A DNA stretch of 9,836 nt from Pirellulaceae bacterium. GTDB lineage: Bacteria > Planctomycetota > Planctomycetia > Pirellulales > Pirellulaceae. Shown here piece by piece: positions 1-6,389 of the stretch (its first letter is position 1; every line of letters begins with the position of its first letter). Both the position numbers and the translations under genes were made by a program. The notes beneath the pieces were generated by a model. That model had not been told where the DNA came from. It saw only the letters and a program-made list of their open reading frames with translations, and did no database searches. The stretch spans positions 1-9,836 of the forward strand of contig JADLDX010000976.1 in the NCBI GenBank assembly GCA_020846515.1, read 5' to 3'.

Positions 1-1
1 G

Positions 2-27
2 AAAAAGCAGGCTAAACGCCTGTTTTT
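2..27. terminator. Terminator-like hairpin at the left edge
   Basis: The stem CAGGC (8-12) pairs with GCCTG (18-22) around a TAAAC loop. It is flanked by AAAAA (2-6) and TTTTT (23-27), so a U-tract follows the stem on either strand. This fits a short bidirectional intrinsic terminator, probably for a gene lying to the left of the window. The 5-bp stem is short, so strength is uncertain. The same stem with the same A/T flanks recurs at 200-230. Confidence 0.5.
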
Positions 28-30
28 CGA

Positions 31-135
31 CCCTCCCTAAGCTGCGCTGGGGAGGGTTAGTTCCAAACTAACCCTCCTGCTGCGTAGCAGCGGGAGGATC
101 GACTGGCGTCAGCTCAGTCGGGGAGGGGGCCTCCC
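31..135. repeat. Cluster of REP-like GGGAGG palindromes
   Basis: Several inverted repeats are packed together. GGAGGGTTAGTT (51-62) and AACTAACCCTCC (66-77) form a perfect 12-bp palindrome around CCA. On its left, CCCTCC (31-36) pairs with GGAGGG (51-56). On its right, CCTCCTGCTGC (73-83) pairs with GCAGCGGGAGG (87-97) around GTA with one G-T wobble. The left and right units are therefore related sequences in opposite orientation, the layout of a BIME-type pair of REP elements. GGGAGG (121-126) and CCTCCC (130-135) add a further small hairpin. No coding potential is convincing in 1-253. Confidence 0.6.
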
Positions 136-199
136 GTGCTAACCAAAGCATGAATCACCTCGCTGCAGACTGGTCTGTGCGGCGCACGCACCCTCCCCG

Positions 200-232
200 A
201 AAAAACAGGCTGCAGTAGCGCCTGTTTTTTTT
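200..232 (-). terminator. Intrinsic terminator behind the AmmeMemoRadiSam gene
   Basis: AAAAAACAGGC (200-210) and GCCTGTTTTTT (220-230) are a perfect 11-bp inverted repeat with a 9-base loop. Read on the minus strand it lies 22 bases past the stop codon of the gene ending at 254, and its GC stem is followed by six T. On the plus strand eight T follow the stem (225-232), so it may act in both directions. A 14-bp palindrome, CTGCTGCGCAGCAG (234-247), sits between it and the stop codon. Confidence 0.7.
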
Positions 233-253
233 GCTGCTGCGCAGCAGTGGTGG

Positions 254-3200
254 CTAAACAAACAGCGCCCCGGCGTAACCGACGACGCGCGAGCGATCGC
301 CGCCGGCGTCGGCGCTGGTGGCATAAGACAACTCTTGAACTCGGAAGGGAATGCCCAGCTTCTGCAACGTGGCCATGACCAGGGCAGCGGGAATGACACC
401 ACACATACTGATCTGATGCTCACGACATGTATCGAGCAAAGTTTGTGGATTGCCGGTCACCAGCGCGTCCAAGGCCAGGCGATCGAGTCGTCGATTCTCG
501 GCATCATCGGCAAAATGATTCATGTCGCTGGAGATCACCAACAGCGGCGGCTGGGCCATCGTCCGAATGGCGGCGGCCAATCCTTCAGCGGCGGCTTCGA
601 TCTCAGACCATGAACCGCCGTATACGGCCATGCCTACGATCTTGGCCTGGGGCGCGACGCGTTCCAATATCGGCAACTGCACTTCGATGCCGTGTTCTTG
701 TTCATGCGCCGCGACATCGAATTGCAAACCAGGCACGTGTTCGACCAGCGACTTAGCCAATTCCGGATCGCCCGCAAACGATACGCTACTGGAGAGCTTC
801 CAACGTTCGAATGGACACACCGACCAGTTCACGCCGGCAGCGGTGTGTTTGGGCGAGATGATGATCATCGATTGAGGTGTCTCGATGCTTCGCCAGGCAT
901 CAGCCGCGACTCCGCCGCTAAACTTTAGTCCGGCATGCGGAACCATGACAGCGTGCACCTTCTGCTTGGGGCGCGCCGGTGCGCGGCACAGGTCATCGAT
1001 CATGGCGCGGCGAGCTGCATCTTCTGCCGGATAGAACTGTCCACCCAAGACCGGTTCGCGCGTGCCTTGACCACGCACAGGCGTGGGCATCGTAGCGGCC
1101 ACCACATTCTGCAGAGTCGACATCATCTGCATGCTGTGCACCACGCCATGTTTTGCGCCGATAGGCAATTTGCTACGCAGGATCTCTAACAACTCTTCCG
1201 GTGATTTTTCAGGATCAAAGCCAATGACGCAATGACGTGGGTCATTGATGACCAAGCCGCGACGCGTGGGATCGATGCCTTCTAAATGCAAGTCATCGCC
1301 ACCGCCGTGTAACGCCGGATCGATGCCAATGGTCAGCCCTAATTGAAACTGACCCACGTATTGCTGTCGTACCAAGATCTGCGCCACGCTTTGACACATC
1401 TGAAAGAGTGTCGATTGCAGGGGCGAGCCAGGACGCACTGAGACTTGAATGGCGTTGCCTTGCTTTATATCTGGCTCGGCGCCCCATTGCATAGAAACAA
1501 TAATCGCATTCGCGTTCAGGTCGGGCAACTCGGGCACATAATAACTGGGCGTCGCACCCTGGGCGATCAACGCCACGTTGCTGGCGGCCAGTTGCAGATA
1601 TTGGCCCAACTGTTCGTTGGATAATGGAGCCGGTGCTGTTAGAGTTGTCAGATCACTGCCATCGCTGACAAAGGGTCCATGCACGGCCTGACCTTCGAAG
1701 GTCATGACGCGCGCGGCGGTATGTTTCCAGGCATCGGTCGGCAAGTTGGCTTTGCGGCACACGGCCTGCAAGAACTGCTCAGCGTTCCAATGGCGTTCGA
1801 TGGCGACGCTGGGCAGCAGCAGTCCGCTGGCTTCGCCTTGTTGTATGACCAGACCATGTTTCCCGATCTCGATTGCCCCGGCCCGCTCAGCTCCTTGAGC
1901 AGTTACGGCTTCCATCGGACCTAGCAGAGTCACATCCAGATCTAGATATTGCAGTTCACTAGGCGAGATGGGCGCCAAGCGTTGATCTTCCAAAGCCGTA
2001 CGAGCTGCCGCATGTTGGGTAGCTGTGCCCAGCGCCATCGGCTTACCCAAAACACCGCAACAACCTCGCAGATGTTCGCCGCGCTTGAGCGTCACAAAAA
2101 TGCCATGCACCACCATGTCGGCTAATTTCCCGAGCAGTTGATCAGGCGCGCTATGCGGCTGATGCAGCGCGGCTTGAGCCACCCACTGGCAAGCGGCTTT
2201 GTGCAGATGGATGCGTTGTTCGGGCAGTAACTTAGGCAGTGGTTGAGGGCGACCGGCGGTGGGACGTGGCCCAGCTACTGGACCTTGGCTGGTACTCATC
2301 GTTGATTCCTTCGAAGCAAACTGCTCTATGCGCACCGGCTGACGTTTGGCACCCCATGTACCAGCTGCAGCTTGAAACCGTCCCGGAATCCGCGCCTGAC
2401 ACGCTCGACATCGATCACCGTCCAGCGCGTAGACTCCCAGTTGATACCAATCGCGTTCAATCAGCAACTGCTGACAGTTCGAACAATAGGTACTTTGCCT
2501 CTCCACATCGTGCACATTACCCACATATACATATTTCAGCCCAGTTCGTCGGGCTATTTCGTAGGCTTCGGCCAATTTTTCAGGTGGAGTGCGACCTCGA
2601 TCCTGCATGCGGAAGTCGGGATGAAACGCGCTAAAGTGCAACGGCACCTCGTCACCAATATGCTCCAATAGGAAATCACACATGCGCTGGAGTTCATCGG
2701 GACTGTCGTTGGCATCCGGAATTATCAGATTCGTAATTTCAAACCAGACGTCGGTCTGATGCTTTAGATAAATGAGCGTATCGAGCACCGGTTGCAAATG
2801 CGAATAAGTCACTCGATGGTAAAACTCTTCGGTGAAGGCCTTTAAGTCAACGTTGGCTGCATCCATGTGCTGGAAGAACTGTTCACGCGCTCCGGGGGAA
2901 ATGTATCCGGCTGTGACGGCGACGGATTTGATGCCCTGCTGACGACAAGCGATGGCGCTGTCGATGGCGTACTCGGCCCAGACGACCGGATCGTTGTAGG
3001 TGAAGGCGACGCTATGGCAACCCAGCTCTCTAGCCGCCGTGGCGATCGTATCCGGCTCGGCGTGCGCGCTCAATCGCTCGACTTCGCGCGATTTGGAGAT
3101 GTCCCAGTTTTGACAGAACTTGCAGCCCAAGTTGCATCCGGCCGTACCAAAGGACAACACGGCCGTACCGGGCAAAAAGTGATTCAGTGGTTTCTTTTCG

Positions 3201-3427
3201 ATTGGGTCGATGCAAAAGCCCGTGCTCTTGCCATAGGTCGATAGGACCATGACGCCATCTCGATTTTCGCGGACGAAGCAGAAACCGCGATCGCCTGGCT
3301 TTAAGCTGCATTGTCGAGGGCAGAGCCAGCAGTCGATGCGATTCTCTTTGTCGCTGGGCGACCACCAGGCGCCAGGCATCGCGCCATCGGCGGCTCGTTG
3401 TGTGGGTATGTATTTCATCGTGCTCAT
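254..3427 (-). CDS. AmmeMemoRadiSam fusion protein (radical SAM - AMMECR1 - AMMECR1-like - Memo)
   Basis: This 1057-residue protein joins the three AmmeMemoRadiSam components, usually separate proteins of unknown joint function. Residues 1-350 are the radical SAM enzyme: an N-terminal Cys cluster (C33, C36, C40, C50), the 4Fe-4S motif C98-x3-C102-x2-C105 followed by QNWD, and two trailing CxxC pairs (C315/C318, C340/C343). Residues 350-400 are a Pro/Gln/Ala-rich linker. Residues 401-590 are AMMECR1 with its hallmark RGCCG (454-458). Residues 602-780 look like a second AMMECR1 fold without that motif. Residues 791-1057 are Memo, with candidate metal ligands H831 (VPHAG), H861 (SPKH) and C1009 (CGVIP) plus EHGIEVQLP and SSDMNHF motifs. 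ATG at 3427 opens the frame, but ATG at 3418 (MKYIP) has the better-spaced AGGGA. Families are recognised from motifs; the substrate is unknown. Transcription diverges from the nitrilase. Confidence 0.93.
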   Translation of the reverse strand: MSTMKYIPTQRAADGAMPGAWWSPSDKENRIDCWLCPRQCSLKPGDRGFCFVRENRDGVMVLSTYGKSTGFCIDPIEKKPLNHFLPGTAVLSFGTAGCNLGCKFCQNWDISKSREVERLSAHAEPDTIATAARELGCHSVAFTYNDPVVWAEYAIDSAIACRQQGIKSVAVTAGYISPGAREQFFQHMDAANVDLKAFTEEFYHRVTYSHLQPVLDTLIYLKHQTDVWFEITNLIIPDANDSPDELQRMCDFLLEHIGDEVPLHFSAFHPDFRMQDRGRTPPEKLAEAYEIARRTGLKYVYVGNVHDVERQSTYCSNCQQLLIERDWYQLGVYALDGDRCRACQARIPGRFQAAAGTWGAKRQPVRIEQFASKESTMSTSQGPVAGPRPTAGRPQPLPKLLPEQRIHLHKAACQWVAQAALHQPHSAPDQLLGKLADMVVHGIFVTLKRGEHLRGCCGVLGKPMALGTATQHAAARTALEDQRLAPISPSELQYLDLDVTLLGPMEAVTAQGAERAGAIEIGKHGLVIQQGEASGLLLPSVAIERHWNAEQFLQAVCRKANLPTDAWKHTAARVMTFEGQAVHGPFVSDGSDLTTLTAPAPLSNEQLGQYLQLAASNVALIAQGATPSYYVPELPDLNANAIIVSMQWGAEPDIKQGNAIQVSVRPGSPLQSTLFQMCQSVAQILVRQQYVGQFQLGLTIGIDPALHGGGDDLHLEGIDPTRRGLVINDPRHCVIGFDPEKSPEELLEILRSKLPIGAKHGVVHSMQMMSTLQNVVAATMPTPVRGQGTREPVLGGQFYPAEDAARRAMIDDLCRAPARPKQKVHAVMVPHAGLKFSGGVAADAWRSIETPQSMIIISPKHTAAGVNWSVCPFERWKLSSSVSFAGDPELAKSLVEHVPGLQFDVAAHEQEHGIEVQLPILERVAPQAKIVGMAVYGGSWSEIEAAAEGLAAAIRTMAQPPLLVISSDMNHFADDAENRRLDRLALDALVTGNPQTLLDTCREHQISMCGVIPAALVMATLQKLGIPFRVQELSYATSADAGGDRSRVVGYAGALFV
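2297..2311 (-). promoter_or_regulatory. Possible internal ribosome binding site and start codon in the fusion gene
   Basis: On the minus strand AAGGA (2311-2307) lies 7 bases before an in-frame ATG (2299-2297) encoding Met377. This Met begins MSTSQGP in the linker between the radical SAM and AMMECR1 parts. Spacing and sequence are better than those at the annotated start of the full-length protein. Initiation here would give a 681-residue AMMECR1-Memo protein. It may instead be a relic of formerly separate genes, or chance. Confidence 0.4.
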
Positions 3428-3480
3428 TCCCTGGTTTGGTCACACCGGTGCTCGAGCCCGCCCCGCCCTGCCCTGTGTCT

Positions 3481-3520
3481 CCTGACTCCTGGCACCTGAT
3501 ACCTGACTCCTCACTCCTTA
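3481..3520. repeat. Heptanucleotide tandem repeat, consensus CCTGACT
   Basis: Five consecutive 7-base units run CCTGACT, CCTGGCA, CCTGATA, CCTGACT, CCTCACT, followed by a partial CCTTA. Units 1 and 4 are identical. The array lies in the 154-base spacer between two divergent genes, about 60 bases before the nitrilase start and 54 bases before the fusion gene. No function is evident. Its position would place it in the 5' region of either transcript. Confidence 0.65.
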
Positions 3521-3523
3521 GTT

Positions 3524-3529
3524 TACAAT
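3524..3529 (+). promoter_or_regulatory. Possible -10 box of the nitrilase gene
   Basis: TACAAT matches the sigma-70 -10 consensus at five of six bases and lies 52 bases before the ATG at 3582. No good -35 box is found at 16-18 bases upstream, where the heptamer repeat sits. This is a weak call on one hexamer. The identical hexamer occurs before manA. Confidence 0.3.
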
Positions 3530-3581
3530 GTTTCGGCGGGCTACTTACCGAGATTCGAACCTTCGCATGTGACCAACCACG

Positions 3582-4439
3582 ATGAATACACAAACTCCGG
3601 TGGCTGGTATCCAGATGGATATCAAACTGGGTGATAACGCTGGCAATGTATCGCGAATGATTGCGCAGTTGGATGATCCGCAAGTAGCCAGTGCCAAACT
3701 GGTTGTCTTTCCGGAATGTGCGGTCAGTGGTTATTGCTTTGACAGTCGCGATGAGGCCTGGCCTCATGCTGAGACAATACCAGGACCAGCCACGACAGCC
3801 ATGTTGGCGGCGGCCAAAGCCCGTGACAAGCATTTGGTGTTTGGCATGTTAGAACGCAGCGGCGACCAGTTGTACAACAGTTGCGTGTTGTTGGGACCCG
3901 AGGGAGTTGTGGGTGTCTATCGCAAGATTCATCTACCGTTTTTGGGTATTGATCGCTTTGTCGATCGTGGCAGTGAACCGCTGCGGGTCTACGACATCGG
4001 CTCGATGCGCATCGGTCTGCACATCTGTTACGACGGATCTTTCCCAGAGACAGTCCGCGTGCTGGCGCTACTGGGCGCGGACTTAATTGTCCTGCCTACC
4101 AACTGGCCACCAGGAGCCGATACGTTTGCTGAATATCTTCCCAATGCGCGAGCTCTTGAGAATCATGTGTATTACATGGCCGTCAATCGCGTCGGTGAAG
4201 AACGTGGCTTTCAATTCATTGGCACCAGCAAATTCTGTTTGCCTAGTGGTCGTTCGCCTTCGGTCGGCTCGGCGACAGAGCCATCGATTATCACTGGCAG
4301 CGTGCACCCGCACATTGTCCGCAACAAACGCCTGGTCCGAATCCCTGGCAAGCACCTGATCGACCGCATGGCTGACCGACGCCCCGAATTCTACGGCTTG
4401 CTAGGCCAGCCTCACGGACTGGTTCGCGACGAATCGTAG
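3582..4439 (+). CDS. Carbon-nitrogen hydrolase (nitrilase superfamily amidase)
   Basis: A 285-residue cytoplasmic hydrolase that probably cleaves the C-N bond of an amide or carbamoyl substrate through a cysteine thioester intermediate. The Glu-Lys-Cys triad is visible: E45 in VVFPECAVSGY, K115 in YRKIHLPF and C149 in HICYDGSFPE. Further family marks are the NRVGEE segment (202-207), FIGTS (212-216) and a C-terminal VRIPGKHLIDRMADRRPEFY (252-271). Length is normal for a single-domain member and no signal peptide is seen. The ATG at 3582 has no clear Shine-Dalgarno sequence but gives a full N-terminal beta strand (PVAGIQMDI). The gene diverges from the AmmeMemoRadiSam fusion and ends facing the glycine-rich gene. 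The substrate cannot be told from sequence; candidates in this superfamily include omega-amidase and N-carbamoyl amine hydrolase types. Confidence 0.93.
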   Translation: MNTQTPVAGIQMDIKLGDNAGNVSRMIAQLDDPQVASAKLVVFPECAVSGYCFDSRDEAWPHAETIPGPATTAMLAAAKARDKHLVFGMLERSGDQLYNSCVLLGPEGVVGVYRKIHLPFLGIDRFVDRGSEPLRVYDIGSMRIGLHICYDGSFPETVRVLALLGADLIVLPTNWPPGADTFAEYLPNARALENHVYYMAVNRVGEERGFQFIGTSKFCLPSGRSPSVGSATEPSIITGSVHPHIVRNKRLVRIPGKHLIDRMADRRPEFYGLLGQPHGLVRDES

Positions 4440-4457
4440 TAGGCCGAAACTCAGTAG

Positions 4458-4486
4458 GCCGGAACAAGCGCTAGCGCCGTTCCGGC
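4458..4486 (-). repeat. REP-like palindrome, copy 1
   Basis: Arms GCCGGAAC (4458-4465) and GTTCCGGC (4479-4486) pair perfectly, and the centre holds the palindrome GCGCTAGCGC (4468-4477). Its reverse complement matches 4575-4603 at 27 of 29 positions, so the two are inverted copies of one element. It lies 19 bases past the nitrilase stop codon and could fold at the mRNA 3' end. No T-tract follows, so it is not a classical terminator. A short direct repeat AGTAGGCCG (4438-4446 and 4453-4461) overlaps the stop codon. Confidence 0.7.
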
Positions 4487-4567
4487 TCTGCGTGCTGACG
4501 AAGGGACGTCGCTACTAAATATTCGTGCGACCTAAAGTTTTTGACCGGAGTGACAAGGGGGTGACCG

Positions 4568-4610
4568 GCAGTATGCCGGAACGGCGCTGGCGCTTCTTCC
4601 GGCATACTGC
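4568..4610 (+). repeat. REP-like palindrome, copy 2, abutting a stop codon
   Basis: A perfect 14-bp inverted repeat: GCAGTATGCCGGAA (4568-4581) with TTCCGGCATACTGC (4597-4610). The core at 4575-4603 is the inverted copy of the element at 4458-4486. The right arm touches the TAG of the minus-strand glycine-rich gene, sharing one base (4610). It may protect or end that mRNA, though no run of T follows. The 81 bases between the two copies hold no gene or other clear signal. Confidence 0.75.
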
Positions 4611-5023
4611 TAGAATTTGAACATTAGGCCCAGCTTGATTAATTGCTCGTGCCTTTCTATTTCCCACATGAGTCCAAATTCTAGGGAGTCCCCCGAGTCG
4701 ACCATGACTACGTACACACCGGGAAGATCCGATTCACAGAGTAGGAATAGGCGGATTTCAGATACCATTCCTCCACCACTTGGTGATCTGCCTCCGTCGC
4801 GGGCAACTTCATCGACGATGTCCAGGACCACAATATCGCCACCACCTCCACCTCCGCCAACGGGTCGAGCTACTTTCGCGACCGAGTCGATTATGTCGAA
4901 GACCAGGATGTCGCCACCACCTCCACCAGCATCCGATTGGGCCTGGGCAGTCTGCGCGGACGCCGTACTCAGCGCGATCATCATCGCCATGGCTTGCACT
5001 ACCAGCTTCATTCTTCGCAACAT
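4610..5023 (-). CDS. Secreted glycine-rich protein with an internal duplication, unknown function
   Basis: I do not recognise a family. The 137-residue product opens with a classical Sec signal peptide: MLRRMK, a hydrophobic stretch (residues 7-20) and a likely cut after an AxA-type site in ASAQTAQAQ (21-29). The mature part carries two similar units: five Gly then DILVFDIIDSVAKVARP (about 33-54), and seven Gly then DIVVLDIVDEVARDGG (about 56-78). A third GGG follows at 83-85. The rest (86-137) alternates hydrophobic and polar residues and ends LGLMFKF, suggesting beta strands. GGAG 7 bases before the ATG supports this start. The opposite-strand frame over the same DNA has no such signals. 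Export to the periplasm or surface is inferred; the role is unknown. Confidence 0.72.
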   Translation of the reverse strand: MLRRMKLVVQAMAMMIALSTASAQTAQAQSDAGGGGGDILVFDIIDSVAKVARPVGGGGGGGDIVVLDIVDEVARDGGRSPSGGGMVSEIRLFLLCESDLPGVYVVMVDSGDSLEFGLMWEIERHEQLIKLGLMFKF

Positions 5024-5160
5024 CGTACTTCTCCAGAAAAGATTGAAGAGCTTGGCCGCTTGAACGGCTAACGTCTCTCCTCGTTTGACGCTTGCATACT
5101 CAACAATGAGCCTGCGATAGGAGTAAGGGCGTCAGATCGATTCCGAATGTGCGCGCCGCC

Positions 5161-5214
5161 AAAAAAAGGGGTCAGGTCTCATTTCCGTAACGGAAAAGAG
5201 ACCTGACCCCTTTT
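5161..5214 (-). terminator. Long terminator hairpin behind tatC, also a likely dispersed repeat
   Basis: AAAAGGGGTCAGGTCTC (5164-5180) pairs perfectly with its complement at 5198-5214. Inside, after one A-A mismatch, TTTCCG (5182-5187) pairs with CGGAAA (5191-5196) around TAA. On the minus strand the hairpin begins 8 bases past the tatC stop codon and is followed by seven T (5167-5161), giving a strong intrinsic terminator. The GGGGTCAGGTCTC arm is one I recall as recurring between genes in planctomycete and other genomes; that memory is unverified. The stretch 5024-5160 otherwise shows no gene. Confidence 0.8.
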
Positions 5215-5222
5215 CCCGATGC

Positions 5223-6389
5223 TTAGCTTGGATCGAAGGCTTGGCTGCCGACGCCGGGGCCTTTGGGCATGTACTTGCAGAGCAAGATGCCTAAGAAGTA
5301 CAGCAATGTTAGCGGGATGAACATGCCCACCATGCTGTATGCGTCTGCCGGCGTCAGGATCATCGACAGGAACGCGATCGCCAAGACCGCGATACGCCAT
5401 TTGCTAATGTATATCTCGGTCGTGATGATGCCAAAGCGATTGAGCGCCAGCATCACGATCGGCAACTGGAAGGCTATACCGAATCCCAGCGGCAAAAAGA
5501 GCGCAAACGAGATGTAATCCTTCAAACGCGGCGCGAAGTCTATATCCATGCCTTCGTTATAGGTCAGCAAGAAATTGATCACCAACTCAAAGATGACGAA
5601 AAACGCCAGGCTGACGCCCGATACGAATAGTAGAACGCTCAATGGCAAGTAGAGATAGACATAACGCCGTTCGTGAGGGTACAAGCCTGCGGCCATGAAC
5701 GCCCAGATGTGCCAGAAAATGCCTGGCGAAGCAATCGTCGCGCCCACTAACAAGCCCGCCTTAAGCCAAATCAAAAAACCTTCCAAGGCGTCGAACGTCG
5801 ACAAGCGATTCGGGATCGGACGCATGATCAGTAGCGGTTCCAGCCGGCCAACCGATGCGGCCGAGAGGTTTTTCCACACCGCGTTGTAATCCGCCGGCTG
5901 TGAAGCCGATTGCGATGCCGATTTTGGTGGCGGTTCCGTCTTGGCGTCCTTGACTGTTTCAGTAATGGTCTCTGTCTCAGGCGTGGTTTTCGACTCTACG
6001 GCAGCCGATTCTGAAGAGTTAGCCCCAGGCGGCATGCCGCCCGACTTTGAGCCCAACTTGCCTGCGAACTGCTCCATATCGATGAACACGCGCTCGGGCA
6101 TCACCGAGTTCTGACTCATCCACTTAATCAACTCAGGCGGTGGTTCCTGGCTGTTAATGCTCTTAAACTTGGCTGCGGCCTGCTTGAGATAGAACACGTC
6201 CAGCTCGGCGCGCAATGGCTTGGATATAAATTCGACGACTGAGTTGGCAAAGAGCAGCCCGATGGCGGTACCTAGGGCCAGCCACAAGGCGGCTTTGACC
6301 AGCGCCTTGCGCAGTTCCTCTAGATGCTCGCCGAAACTCATCGAGCTCTTTTCGAACAAATCGTCGGACAGTTTGGGTTGTTTGAGCAT
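5223..6389 (-). CDS. tatC: Twin-arginine translocase subunit TatC
   Basis: TatC is the membrane receptor of the Tat pathway; it binds twin-arginine signal peptides and recruits TatA to export folded proteins. Landmarks: EHLEELRK (21-28), where E25 corresponds to a key Glu of the signal-peptide site; WAFMAAGLYPHERR (229-242), with F231 and E240 matching residues essential in E. coli TatC; and TPADAYSM (346-353), with the conserved membrane Asp D349. Six membrane segments fit about 29-50, 206-233, 245-275, 293-318, 331-345 and 352-370. At 388 residues it is about 130 longer than E. coli TatC. The excess is in the first periplasmic loop (about 60-195), whose middle (117-167) is rich in Ser, Thr, Glu and Pro. 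Met17 before FGEHLEEL is an alternative start. No tatA or tatB is nearby. It is divergent from manA. Confidence 0.96.
   Translation of the reverse strand: MLKQPKLSDDLFEKSSMSFGEHLEELRKALVKAALWLALGTAIGLLFANSVVEFISKPLRAELDVFYLKQAAAKFKSINSQEPPPELIKWMSQNSVMPERVFIDMEQFAGKLGSKSGGMPPGANSSESAAVESKTTPETETITETVKDAKTEPPPKSASQSASQPADYNAVWKNLSAASVGRLEPLLIMRPIPNRLSTFDALEGFLIWLKAGLLVGATIASPGIFWHIWAFMAAGLYPHERRYVYLYLPLSVLLFVSGVSLAFFVIFELVINFLLTYNEGMDIDFAPRLKDYISFALFLPLGFGIAFQLPIVMLALNRFGIITTEIYISKWRIAVLAIAFLSMILTPADAYSMVGMFIPLTLLYFLGILLCKYMPKGPGVGSQAFDPS

Noticed and set aside
114..423. Minus-strand frames of 94-96 codons at the left edge
   Set aside because: They run through the terminator and palindromes and overlap the end of the Memo domain in other frames; their products are Arg/Cys-rich without domains.
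2239..2634. 131-codon plus-strand frame inside the fusion gene
   Set aside because: Antisense to the radical SAM and linker coding region, with no domain and no start signal.
3030..3833. 267-codon open frame on the minus strand across the fusion gene start and the nitrilase start
   Set aside because: It overlaps two clearly recognised genes and its product is Arg/Ser/His-rich with no domain. It is a shadow of the neighbouring frames.
4568..4610. Intrinsic terminator for the nitrilase or glycine-rich gene
   Set aside because: The hairpin is strong but neither strand has a T-tract after it, so it is listed as a repeat.
4617..5063. 148-codon plus-strand frame opposite the glycine-rich gene, with poly-Pro
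   Set aside because: Poly-Pro is the antisense of the Gly codons. The minus-strand frame has a signal peptide and a well-spaced GGAG, and this one has neither.
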